DNA from: Jacaranda mimosifolia
Lineage: Eukaryota > Streptophyta > Magnoliopsida > Lamiales > Bignoniaceae
Assembly: GCA_018894105.1 (NCBI GenBank)
Contig: CM032123.1
Span: forward strand, 559,001-623,000
DNA length: 64,000 bases
Reading direction: 5' to 3'
Shown one piece after another: positions 12,217 to 22,704 of the stretch (its first letter is position 1; every line of letters begins with the position of its first letter). The position numbers and the translations under genes were made by a program. Below the pieces are notes generated by a model. The model was not told the DNA's origin. It did not search any database and saw only the letters and a program-made list of their open reading frames with translations.

Positions 12217-12604
12217 TAGGGATGCAAACGAATCGAGTTGGCTCACAAGTCGAGCTCGAGCTAGCTCAACTCGAACTCAAAACAGTTTGAACTAGAGTCG
12301 AGCTCAAGCTCTAATTCAAGTTGATCTCGAGCCGTATGTATCTAGGTTCGAGGCTCGCGAGATAATATATAATTAAATATTATTTTTTATTTTATTAATA
12401 AATATATTTTATATTACTATTTTTTTTATTTCGAGTTCAAGTTCGAGCTTGAGCCTATAGTTTTTTGCAATTTATTTGTCAATTCGAGCTGAGTTCAAGC
12501 TTAAAATTTTAGGCTTGTCGAGCTCGAGCCTAAAGTATATATTTCGAGTTCAAGCTCGAAAATTTTGCTCAAATTCGGCTCAACTAGAATTTATTACACC
12601 CCTA
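12217..12604. mobile_element. hAT-type non-autonomous element (388 bp), copy 1
   Basis: Starts TAGGGATGCAAACG and ends in TTACACCCCTA, which are imperfect terminal inverted repeats of the TAGGGGTGTAAA type. Flanks ATTATAGG (12209-12216) and TTTATAGG (12605-12612) match at 7 of 8 positions, as expected for an 8-bp hAT target duplication. The interior is built from GAGCTCGAG-like palindromic words around an AT-rich centre. There is no coding capacity, so movement would depend on a transposase elsewhere. Confidence 0.75.
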
Positions 12605-12612
12605 TTTATAGG

Positions 12613-15564
12613 ATTCGGATAAGAAACATGACCATTATCTTTATAAACAACACCGTTTGATAATATTTAAATCTATTATCAAATATGCAAGACATAACTC
12701 TGGAAGGTATTATCCCTTCGTTACTTATAGTGAAAAATTTTGTTCTTATAAATGAAAAAAAAAAAAAAAAATTATCAGCATCAAAAATCTTAATTTTTTA
12801 ATAGAACAAAATGTTATCAAGTTGCGTTCCAATTAGAATTGTCTTTTAATCCACTTTAACCTCTTGCAAGGGCTAAATGGGTTTAACCTTGTCCATGATG
12901 ATGTATTATGTTGATGAACATTGCAACCAGACAATGTAATGCCAAAAGAACAGTTGATTTCTGCATTTATATTATTTCATCAGCAAGACTTTTGGTCCCA
13001 ATTTCAAGAACATTCCTTGTCTTAATTGGGTAGAAATTATAGTAATATTTCAGTATGAGAAAAGAAAGAGTAAAAGACAATTATGTGAAGGGAAAAAAAA
13101 TGGACCACTTGGAAAAAAATATGTGTACTTTTTGGGTGATGAATACTTTTTCAGTATAAAATTAATCCTTTCATATTTTTTTAAATGAACCTGGAGTATG
13201 TTATAAGACAAGAACAATAGAAAAAATAATTTTGAATTTCTTTTTGTATTAAAAAATAATTAAAAGAAGCACTTAGATTTAATAGGGGCCACACATGGAA
13301 GACTTCAAAAAAAAATAACTTGCTAAAATATACAAGGAAAATAACAGCGACATACACCAGCCAATACTAAAATTAGACAGAGACAGCTTTTAAATTTTTA
13401 AATACCTCGTTATAATTATTTAATGTTTTCTGGAAAAGAACATATTCTTAATGTTCAAGTTTATAATTAGGACAGATTAATTAAATTAGATTAGTAATAA
13501 TCTAACGTTAGATATATATGTTAAGGAAAATTAAAGAATTTAAGTGGCAAAACATTGCGGCCACTTCCTTGTCAAGTTTGACACATACATAGGTTTTAAT
13601 TATTTATATGGGGGTTTACAGGTAAATTTCACCAACCAGCAATTATTTTTATCTAGGCATTGATGTTGACAGCCAAAAAAAAATAAAAATAAAAAATAAA
13701 ATAATAATAATAATAAAGGAAAAATGGAATGAAGAAAGGATAAGACTATGACATTTAAAAAAAAGATTACTAGCAATATAATGAATGACAATGCGAAAAT
13801 TTATATATCAAGTGATAAAAAAAATTATTTCATCAAAATAATGATTTTTGTAAACTTAATAATTTTGATTAAATTGACACTATTAAAAATTAATAAAACT
13901 TGTGTAGTAATAAAATAAAATCTCTACAAAAGATTATTAAAGCATGCATCAACTACGATTAATTTGTAGTTTATGCTAAAAATTCATGACTTATTGTTTC
14001 ATTGACCTACCCGAATTCAAAGCCGATGCACTCATAGCTAACCCTAATTATGACCAATTCATAACTGATGATTATATATATTAATTATTCTATGAATAAT
14101 ATATATAGCTAATTTGTTGCGCTTCCAAGGAATAAGTCTATGGATTTTAGTAGCTAATATATAACTTTTGTTGGTTATTATAAAAGAATTACATTTATTA
14201 CAAAAAAAATTGTGTTTGTAGCTATATAACTCTAAAATTAATCCCGTAGTACTTTTTTCGGAGTGAATACTTAATTTTTCGTAAATTATATTGATAATTT
14301 CAATTTGTTGTCACTAGATTATTATTATGCATGTGCCTTGCTAGTATTTGTCCATTCTTATGGTTTAAAATTATTTATTCTATCACTATAAAATTATTAT
14401 GATTAAATAAAATTTTTTGTCACTTAATATATATAATCGAAGGTGACATAAAATTATTTGTTACATAATATTTGTCATCAACGGTAATTTTCAAAGTATC
14501 ATTACTATATTTTGTTTGGACGTGTAATAATTGTAATATGGTCCATCGTTTAAATTGACTTTAGGTAGATATTTATCACAATTATTACATATGCTATAGT
14601 GATTGGGGCAGAGATATTGAAGATCAATTATGATATACTAATGACAAAATGACAAAAGTGGTTGTTACCATAATTTCTTTCTTGGAAGCTCGGCTTGGTC
14701 GGAAAGTTGCTTTTTCTTTAATTAAATCTCAACTTGGGAAACAAAATATATTAGCAACTAACAAATATGTTTATTAACCACAAAAAATATACAAATTCTT
14801 GGAGTTTTCTTCAGATGTGGCTCTGCCTTTAGTCAAGAAAGACGACTGCTTTAGGTCCTCAAAATTTGGAGGCCCCTTATATGTAATTTCTTCTATAATT
14901 TAGGCCTCAAAAATAAAAGTATAAGGCCTATTTTTTCTTATAAAATACAAAATAATTACTAAAAAGATGTGCGTATTAAAAAATTATTTTTTTATTTTAT
15001 ATTAGAGACCTCCTTTTTTGTATTTTACCTTAGGCCTCCAATTTTATTAAGATGGTTGTTCTTTTCTCTTTTTACTTTCCAAATTTTTTTAATAATTGTA
15101 CAAATAAAATATCTAAAAATTGCATAAGGGAGCATAAAATTAATTATTTATAATCTATGTTATAATAGGACCCGCCCATCACTTCAACCAATCAATACTA
15201 AGATATCATCACTATTCGATCCAAGAAAATAATTAAAAAAATTATCTTATTTGATCTACCAACTTTCCCTTTTAATTTGTGGATTTTTGATTAAATTCTT
15301 GTTTTCTTTTCCTACAATTTTCCTAGTCATATAATAGTAAATAAACATCGAATATATCGAGGGCTGGCCCTCCTTATCACGCCACTAGATTTGATTACCT
15401 AAAGTATAAAATGGATTAGATTAATTATTATCATTAATTCAGCTGGAAAAGGACATAAACTAGAGAACACTATGTACCTTATAAAGAAAAACAAAATGTT
15501 ACCATTATGAAACCTAAACATAATTAAGATGATAAGTACATTCTTGATGTGTGTCAAAAGAAAA
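12613..15564. other. Gene-poor AT-rich intergenic DNA
   Basis: About 3 kb without a recognisable gene. It includes poly-A/T runs (e.g. 12756-12770), AAT repeats near 13700 and the inverted-repeat remnant described separately. Short frames are low-complexity. This is probably a graveyard of old insertions, but most boundaries are no longer readable. Confidence 0.45.
14823..15060. repeat. Degenerate inverted-repeat (MITE-like) remnant
   Basis: TTAGGTCCTCAAAATTTGGA near 14852 and TTAGGCCTCCAATTTTATTA near 15032 face each other as related, partly inverted segments, with an internal TTAGGCCTCAAAAATAAAAG copy. The arrangement of AGGCCTC words around an AT-rich core resembles old non-autonomous DNA elements. 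No clear target duplication was found. Confidence 0.35.
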
Positions 15565-15916
15565 TGTTAGTGTCCCACATCGATAAAATAAATAAGTTGT
15601 GGTTTTTATATATGGTTTTGGGCAATCCTCACCTCTTGAGCTAACTTTTGGGGTTGAGTTAAACCCAAGGTCCATTCTTTAATATAGTATCGGAGCCACT
15701 TATTTTTGTTGTTGTGCTATCTAGTGTTGTTGGGCCTTCCATTTTATATTATTCCACATTCTGGTCCAGATATTCGTTCTTGAGCGTACGCAGGATGTAT
15801 TAGTATTCCACATCGGTGAAATAAATATATAGTAGTTTCTATATATGATTTTGAGTAATCTTCACCTCTTCAACTAACTTTTGAGATTAATTTAAACTCA
15901 AATTCCATTTTTTAAT
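15565..15916 (+). mobile_element. TRIM: miniature LTR retrotransposon with two ~120-bp LTRs
   Basis: Two related direct repeats, 15565-15685 (TGTTAGTGTCCCACATCG...) and 15796-15916 (TGTATTAGTATTCCACATCG...), share the words AAATAAATA, TATATGATTTTG/TATATGGTTTTG and CACCTCTT, ending near TTTAATA. Just after the first is TAGTATCGGAGCC, two mismatches from the initiator-tRNA-Met primer binding site consensus TGGTATCAGAGCC. Only about 110 bp separates the repeats and there is no coding sequence, which defines a TRIM. The LTRs have diverged, so it is old. A solo LTR of the same family lies at 19798-19913. Confidence 0.7.
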
Positions 15917-16827
15917 AGAATATTAATTGAATTTCATGCCAGATAATCTCGCACTACTATATTTATTTAATTTAACCTTTGAGGTAAGAATATGCGTAAT
16001 AATTTAGAAAAATCTTACGGTAATTATCAAAATTAATGGAATGTGTCATTATCACGGCGGTGAAGGGCACATTATATTATAATTGCTTTTGCCATGCAAT
16101 CAGAATATGAGGTGAAGATGAACCAAAAAAAAAGAGTTCATCATTTGGAGATCAACTCTGGAAGGTCAGACAAAGTGGAATTAGAGATTACACTTTCGGA
16201 AGGAATTTTGACTAAGTGTGGTAAAAAATTAAAGTTGAAAGTGATCGAAGTATTATTTTGAAGTCAATTTTCTCTTGGCCAGGCATGTCAGGCACGTTCG
16301 TTTACCATTTGCCTGACTATAGTGTCAATTATCTATGGTTAAAGTTGATTGTAAAGAGAGAACCCTTTTTGATCTAGCCATGGTAGAACTTTCATTACCA
16401 CATGGGGTACTGCTTTTGACTATGTTGGCACTCTTCCCATGGAAAGAAATTAGTCAGACTGATTTTTACTGCACTTTGAATCTTCTATTCCATTCTGTAT
16501 TTCATTATCTATTTTAGTATGATGTGTATATATATATACTAAGTATATTTAATTTTTAATTAATTATTTGTATAAGGAAATATTTAATACATATATATAT
16601 GTTCATGTAATGAAAAGGAGATAAAACATAAATTGAAATAGAAGATTTAAACCATTTGTACTGTTATTTATGCATCTCAGTTAGGTATGTATCCACACAC
16701 ACACACACACATGAATACTTAGTAAAGTTCAGAGTACTCTTGAGGACTTTTAGAGGGCGGAAGTTAGCTAGCAGGCAATATATTTTCTTGTATTTGTCTT
16801 TGAGTAATATACACATATATATATATT
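15917..16827. other. Intergenic DNA between TRIM and SINE
   Basis: No gene or element boundary is recognised. It has a CA/TG repeat (ACACACACACACACAC near 16695-16711) and AT-rich stretches. The 60-codon frame at 16335-16517 has no recognisable relatives. Confidence 0.45.
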
Positions 16828-16835
16828 TGTATGAT

Positions 16836-16954
16836 TGTCAAGTGGTCTATGGCTCAGTGACATAAGTCTCCCACATAATGTGGGAAGTTAGAAGTTCGAA
16901 CCCTAACGAGTTCCTAATATGTGTACATGTGTATAAATAAAATATATATATATA
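16836..16954 (+). mobile_element. tRNA-derived SINE, copy 1
   Basis: Carries an A-box-like TGGCTCAGTGAC at 16850-16861 and a B box GTTCGAACCC at 16894-16903, at pol III promoter spacing, then an AT-rich tail. It is bracketed by exact 8-bp copies of TGTATGAT (16828-16835 and 16955-16962), a target-site duplication. There is no tRNA cloverleaf end and no CCA-ready acceptor, so this is not a tRNA gene. A second diverged copy is at 54081-54185. Confidence 0.75.
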
Positions 16955-16962
16955 TGTATGAT

Positions 16963-18746
16963 GTGATCATCACACATTAGGGTTGGTTAGTTTGTAATTA
17001 AATGACAGAAAGCAAGCACAATCATATGCCTATGGAAATATGTATCGCATGTTGTTGTCCGAAGAGCAGAACAAAGCGTGGCCAACTTCAATTACCATCA
17101 ACATATATCGACATACTGCATATGTGCATGTATAGTGTGTGAACACTCCCCACAGCAGCCACCAACATGAAAAACACGAATAAACCAGTTGATCATGAAG
17201 AACCCACAAAGCTAAATTCACAATTATAATGTGCCTTGCATATATACACACGCATACACATACATGATGTGTGTGTGATATCATGAAATAATCCATAAAT
17301 GATTACGTAAATGCCTTGGGATATGTGTCCTGTCAGGCGGGCAAAACTAACTCGATTTAATATTATAGAATTGAATATATGAAAAGCGATGATAAATTCA
17401 AAGAGACTTAATTAATTGAATATAATTTATGTCACTTTAGATACCCTTGTCAAGCACGACTCCCTCAATTATTTAATAGATTTCGATTCCCAAAAGTATT
17501 TATATCTTATTTTCTCTTTTAAACTTAAATTGATTTGAATACCTGAAGGTGTTCGCTAGGACATCTAATGAGTCTAATCCTTTTGAGTCGATACTTTTAC
17601 ATCATGCGAGATTCACTGATCTAAGTTTAAGGAAATCAAATTTCAATAATCGGATCAATATAGAGCACATATATACACTTATATATATGTGTGTGTGTGT
17701 GTGTGTGTAGCACTTATATCCAAGAGTTGTGTGCAATGTTAGAAAGATTGAATTGCAGGTTGCTTTAGTAAACCTGTAACAGTGTAAACCAAGCAAGTGG
17801 GAGTCTTTTTTTTGAGGGGGCGGTTTGTGGGACTACGGAAGTTGTGCTGCTTTGCCTACACACTTAACATTCTTGGACAAAAATTTCAACCTTCTCATCA
17901 TAAATATGTACTGTGCTGCAAGAGAGTGGGGGGTAGGGGGGATTAACTAAACTTGAAAATGACATTTTAAAAGGTTCTAGAGAAGGGGTGGAGTCTATCT
18001 ATAGCTATATATACAGGGACCCTTAACTAAGGCTGATAAAGACATGTCTCCTCACAAAACCAAAGGTTGTCTCATTCACTTCCATTTTTCATCAGATATC
18101 AGACAGTAGTAGAGATATTGGTTTGATGATTGCTGCATTAAAAGCCTTGTTCCATTTTTGTCTTTTCTTGTTCTATTAATATTTTAGTTGTTAGGACAAT
18201 GCTCATCCTTTTTTTTTTTTTTTTCTTCTTTTTGTACTGTGCCTTTGGGACCGGACAAATGAAAGCTAACTGAAAACCCATATATAATATTTCTCCTAAT
18301 GGAACCATCTTTCTTTTATTTCTATATCCTTTGTGTGTGTGTGTGTGCTATTGGCCATTGCTTGCATTCTAAGTGGGAGGATCTAAGCAGGCCAGCCAGT
18401 CATCCAGCCATTATCATATATGTGAGAGCCCAAAAGTAGTATACAGATTTATCATTGCTTCAATTCAAGCTAAAACCCACTCCGTATTGTTCTCGCGGAT
18501 GATATTTGATATCTCAAATCAATCACTTACCCTACTTTGGATTTGAATTTTAGTAACAAAATTATTAAAAGAATTCAAGAAACTATATATTTGGAATTTA
18601 TTTTCTAATAGAAAGTTCTTTTTTTTTTTTTTTTTTCTGCTTCAAAATTCAAAATCCAAACATGACTCAAGATATATATATATATATATATTTTCAACTA
18701 GGCCTGATAAGAGGTTCTGATTTTCGAATACTAATATTGTTGTAGT
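16963..18746. other. Intergenic DNA with GT and AT simple repeats
   Basis: No gene recognised. Contains GT runs near 17689-17709 and 18332-18347, a T-run near 18210-18224 and an AT run near 18672-18690. The stretch 17930-18130 has a TATA-like string (CTATATATACAGG near 18006-18018) followed by non-AT-rich sequence. It could be the 5' end of an unannotated non-coding transcript; no open frame supports a protein. Confidence 0.4.
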
Positions 18747-19449
18747 TAGGAGTGTAAACGAGCCGAGTTGAGCCCGAATCTAGTAGATTCAAGGTCGGCT
18801 CGTTTACTAATTCGCGAGCTTGAACTTGAGCCGAGCTTGCTCGAGCTCGACTCATTAGAATAGACGAAGGCTTGACGAGTCTTATCGAACTTGATTTGAT
18901 AAGGCTCGTCATAGAGAAATAGAAAAGCTCGATTCGTATAAGTTCAGATGAGCTCGAGCCAAGCCTAAACAACGAAGCTCAAGCTCAGCTCGCTGGAATA
19001 GACGAAGGCTCGACGAGCCTTATAGAACTTGACTTGATAAGGTTCGTCATAAAGAAATGAAAAAGCTCGATTTGTATAAGTTCGGATGAGCTCGAGCTCT
19101 AACTTGTATATGATTGGATTAACCCGAGCTCATTTAGACTCAAAATAAAATCTATAATAATAATTTTTTAAATAATTTTGTTATATATTTTTCTGAAAAT
19201 AAAAAATTGAATTATTATTATTATTATTTACTTATCTTTATAAATTTTATTATACGGGCCTAGATTATAATTATATATATATATAATAAAAAAGTTAGTT
19301 TAGGCTCGCGAGCTTTTTGAATCGAATATTATTGAGCTTTGCTTGACTCGTTGGACTGGCTCGGGCTCAACAAGATCAAGCCGAATACGAGTTTTCATCG
19401 AGTGGAACTTAAACCATTCTCTAATCGTCTCATCCCATTTACACCCCTA
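18747..19449. mobile_element. hAT-type non-autonomous element (703 bp), copy 2
   Basis: Starts TAGGAGTGTAAACGAGCC and ends CCCATTTACACCCCTA, inverted repeats of the same family as copy 1. The flanks share TGTAGT (18741-18746 and 19452-19457), 6 of 8 bp of an expected hAT duplication. The interior has two near-identical blocks around AATAGACGAAGGCT...TAAGGCTCGTCAT (from about 18858 and 18996), an internal tandem duplication of about 138 bp. It is non-coding. Confidence 0.75.
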
Positions 19450-19797
19450 CCTGTAGTTGTCCAATTTTTAAGATATGTTTGTGCGACTTGAAAGATGCTG
19501 TAGTCTATATATTCTCAACTTTATGCTATGTATCCTTTTGTGCTGGAGGAGTCTTCTTTCCTCTCAAAAGAGTGTGTCACTTATATATAAAGTTGCTGAT
19601 CAGCCTATAATAAACGTGTTGAGCTCCTCTTTAAGTTCTTTTCCTGCAGGCAACCAGCTTCACTTGCCTTCTTCATGCACCACGCAACGTCTGAGCTTTC
19701 TCTCTTGGCATTAATCCTTGTCCAAGCCCACATTTTGATTCAAATTCTCTACTTAGGCACCAATTTCTTCGAAATTCTCAGGTTCTTTTTGCAGCAT

Positions 19798-19913
19798 TGT
19801 AAAATGAAATTTGAACCTAACTCGCCTCAAAAGCTAACTTAAGAGGTAAGAATTGTTTAAGGCCATATATAGAAACTACTACTTATTTATTTCACCAATG
19901 TGGGATTTTAACA
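19798..19913 (-). mobile_element. Solo LTR of the TRIM family (116 bp)
   Basis: On the minus strand it begins TGTTAAAATCCCACATTGG and ends TTTCATTTTACA, a canonical TG..CA LTR. It carries the same internal words as the TRIM at 15565-15916 (AAATAAATAAGTAG, TTTCTATATATGG, TACCTCTTAAG). The flanks AGCAT (19793-19797) and AGAAT (19914-19918) are a 4/5 match to a 5-bp target duplication. This fits LTR-LTR recombination having removed the interior. Confidence 0.72.
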
Positions 19914-21119
19914 AGAATGAACATGGTACTATTGAGGAGCGAGCCCAACTCTTTTGATTAGTTGACACATATGGGGAAAGAAAAAAGGTCCTTCACCTGA
20001 TGTTAGATAACCATATTTTCTCAACCATATTATTGCATATGTAAAAGGGAGGACTACTAATACAATTCTACAATATATAAACATTAGAAGGAGGAGGTCA
20101 TATATAAAGAGAATTTCTAGATCAGGATTAACTGTAGATGCATGTCCAGATCAATTTATTTTTTCAGACACCTCAAGCACAAAAGGATATAGCATAAATT
20201 GAACATATAGAGACTACAACTTCTTTCAAGTCTCACCAACACATTTTCAGGACTAAACCATTTTGGATATAATACACATCTTTCTTCTATTTATTGTCTC
20301 ATAAAAATTAAAAATCATAAGCTAAGTTGTAACACAGATATATAGTTGTTTTCCTGGTGGTATGTGCAAAACTTTGTCCGCAGATTGCTATTATGCATGC
20401 TCAAGAAGATGCGGTAAGTCATCAAGAGAGAACATGCGCCATTGGGCATGCAAGAGCTGTTGTGCATCCAGGAACTTAGGGCAACAAGGGCCTCTGCCCC
20501 TCCTGGGGCAAGCTAACAAGACATGGAAATAAGCCCATGTGCCCTTGAACATGCTCTCTGTCTTTTCATGAAAATTGTTGGGATTGCATCTTGGAAATGG
20601 ATTAGCAGGTGTATGTGCGTGAGTGAAGAACAGGCTTTCTATTCTGTGCAAAGAATTCTGGTTTGGGTTTTGATAGTTCTGGATGTCAAAATCTGCTATT
20701 GATTTGATAATAAATGAGAGTAATAGAAGAGGGAGGAAAAATGGCTACATTGGTCGCTCTTTTTCTGGCCTTTATTCCCTTAAAAAAATGGGGATGCTAA
20801 TACTACAAAAATAATGAAGATAAAAGAAGAAAAATAGGAATATATCCATATTCACCTGTACTCTGTTATATATATATGTTTATGCTATGAGTAATCTAAT
20901 CCCATAAGCCTACGTAAATATTAGTGGCCGTAAAATACTTGCATCAATTATACATAATTTGTACTACAATAACCGCATCAGTATACAGCCACTTCTTCAG
21001 ATGGCTTAGTATGGTATACAGAACATCAAAGGAGAATTTGAACTTGACTTGATCAAGAATGCTTATACACACATGCAATAGGTATCCAGGAATGAAATAA
21101 ATCATGAACATAATGACAG
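19914..21119. other. Intergenic DNA 3' of the mTERF-like gene
   Basis: Mostly AT-rich sequence with one less AT-rich patch (20380-20660) that holds a 53-codon frame on the minus strand, listed separately. The part next to 21120 should be the mTERF-like 3' UTR. Confidence 0.4.
20391..20552 (-). CDS. Possible small protein of 53 residues (unassigned)
   Basis: From the first ATG at 20552 the minus strand encodes 53 residues, including FHVLLACPRRGRGPCCPKFL and the acidic-hydrophobic tail SLDDLPHLLEHA. The open frame also extends upstream of the ATG. Base composition is clearly richer in GC than the surroundings, which is the main reason to mention it. I do not recognise the protein and see no signal peptide. 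It could equally be an exon of a non-coding RNA or chance. Confidence 0.22.
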   Translation of the reverse strand: MFKGTWAYFHVLLACPRRGRGPCCPKFLDAQQLLHAQWRMFSLDDLPHLLEHA

Positions 21120-22412
21120 TTAAAACCGAGCCCAGCAGCGAGTGCATTGCGCCATGCAATCTCCCTTGCAATCAATGTTATAACCCAATACTCTGGGATT
21201 ACGAAAAAGGAGGTTTCTCAGAGTTTTCCCTTTGATACCCCATTCTTTTTCCAAAAGTTGCACATTTGGTTTCAGTTCGTTTTCTAGGCTGCATCCAAGA
21301 ACCTCAGGAAATTTCTTGAGAAGTTTGCCAAGATCATTGTCGGTGAGGCTTAAATCCTTGAGATAACTTAGTAGTTCACTTACTACCTCAAATTTGGGCA
21401 CTTCTTTCTTCCGCTCTTCACCCCAGTAAGGAGAGTGAATTTGACCGAATGCTTTGCCCAGAATTTTGTCTTCTTCGTCCCTAGCAAAACCATATGCAGA
21501 GAGAGCTTGTCTACAAGATTCCCATGTTTTCTTGTCTTCATCACTAAGAATTGCATCCTGAATTTGAGCAGTAGAATGCAACTCCCAATTCCTAGTCCCA
21601 GAAGTGGTTACACAATGTCCCCGGAGGGCATCTGAGGAAACATAAATAGCAAGATTTGCATGGTTGAGCTGTTTGGTGGTCACTGCAGAGGCAGAATCAG
21701 GCTGCAAGAGAAGCAAGAAAAAAAAAATTGAACTGCTCCAATCATTTAGGACCATTTAGTTAATTTGTATAATCACAAAAGTGCCTCATAAACACACAAA
21801 CTCAGACAAGACTAATGCAGACATCTGAGATAGCTTCTTGGAATCGTAGTCAAAAGTTGCATGAGCACTAAAATCAATTTATTGGAAGATGATACTTTAT
21901 AATCAAAGGACACCCTAGTGATGATACAAATATTGATATGTGTATTTGATTTAGTTCCCGACTTTGATCGATCAAAAAGAGGAATCTACCTCGATTTAAC
22001 AACATCAAGTTCTCTAACATATCCAAGAAGAGATAAATAAACACCAAGTCTAATTTAATTGTTCCAGTATGTTCATAGCTTAATCAAACTGTCACAACAT
22101 AAATCATTTCTCAAGAAATGCCAAGTTCCAGAAAATATCAGTTAAATGAAGCGAACTTCAGCTGCTAATCATTATCATTATTTTGACAATAACATTCAAA
22201 CACTGCAATTGCAAAATAAAAGGCATGACAACTTAAATTTGTTCAGGTTATATTGCTTTCATTATACACATTTACTCTTCTCTCGGTAGAACTGAGGCCA
22301 AATTAAAAATATGGCAAAACAAAATATTATTACATTCTTTACTTACATAAGAGCAGAAGCGCACTGTTGAATCAAATGTCAGCAGAGGAGAAGCCAAAGA
22401 TTTTCCCAGCAT
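21120..22412 (-). CDS. Short mTERF-like organellar protein
   Basis: Protein with mTERF-type helical repeats; family members bind organellar nucleic acids and act in transcription, splicing or translation. Two coding exons, 22412-22347 (22 codons) and 21701-21120 (193 codons plus stop), give 215 residues. The donor at the first is GTAAGT. A probable 5' UTR intron runs from a donor near 22704 to an acceptor (TTTTTTAG) at about 22419. The mTERF-like part includes LKDLSLTDNDLGKLLKKFPE and IKGKTLRNLLFRNPRVLGYN. The tail DCKGDCMAQCTRCWARF has four cysteines spaced C-x3-C-x3-C-x2-C, unusual for mTERF proteins and possibly metal-binding. It is shorter than typical mTERFs. I recall an Arabidopsis relative (At4g09620) with the same tail. 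Confidence 0.85.
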
Positions 22413-22704
22413 CCCTAACCTAAAAAATGAAAAAAAAAAAAAAAAAAAAAAAAAGGGAATTGAAACAGTTGATTGAGAAAAGCTGCTGTCTGTAAGACAA
22501 AATAAAATATCCCAAACAATAAGTAAAATACATACAACTCCCAGTCAAATTGGCCACAAAATCTTAGTTCTTCAACAAGTCAAAGTATAAAAAGAAATTA
22601 AGGAAACACATAAAACTTCCACGAGATAGAGAACCCATGAAGAAAATAATTCAATGGATTCAGGGCCCGTAAAATCTACAGAAAGATGGGGAAAAGATTA
22701 GTAC

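Noticed and set aside
16850..16903. A/B-box pair resembling a tRNA gene
   Set aside because: No cloverleaf acceptor stem or proper length; the flanking 8-bp duplications and a related poly-A copy at 54081 show a SINE.
18105..18135. GAGATATTGGTTTGATGATT, faintly like a miR171-star sequence
   Set aside because: No complementary miR171-like strand nearby to form a precursor hairpin.
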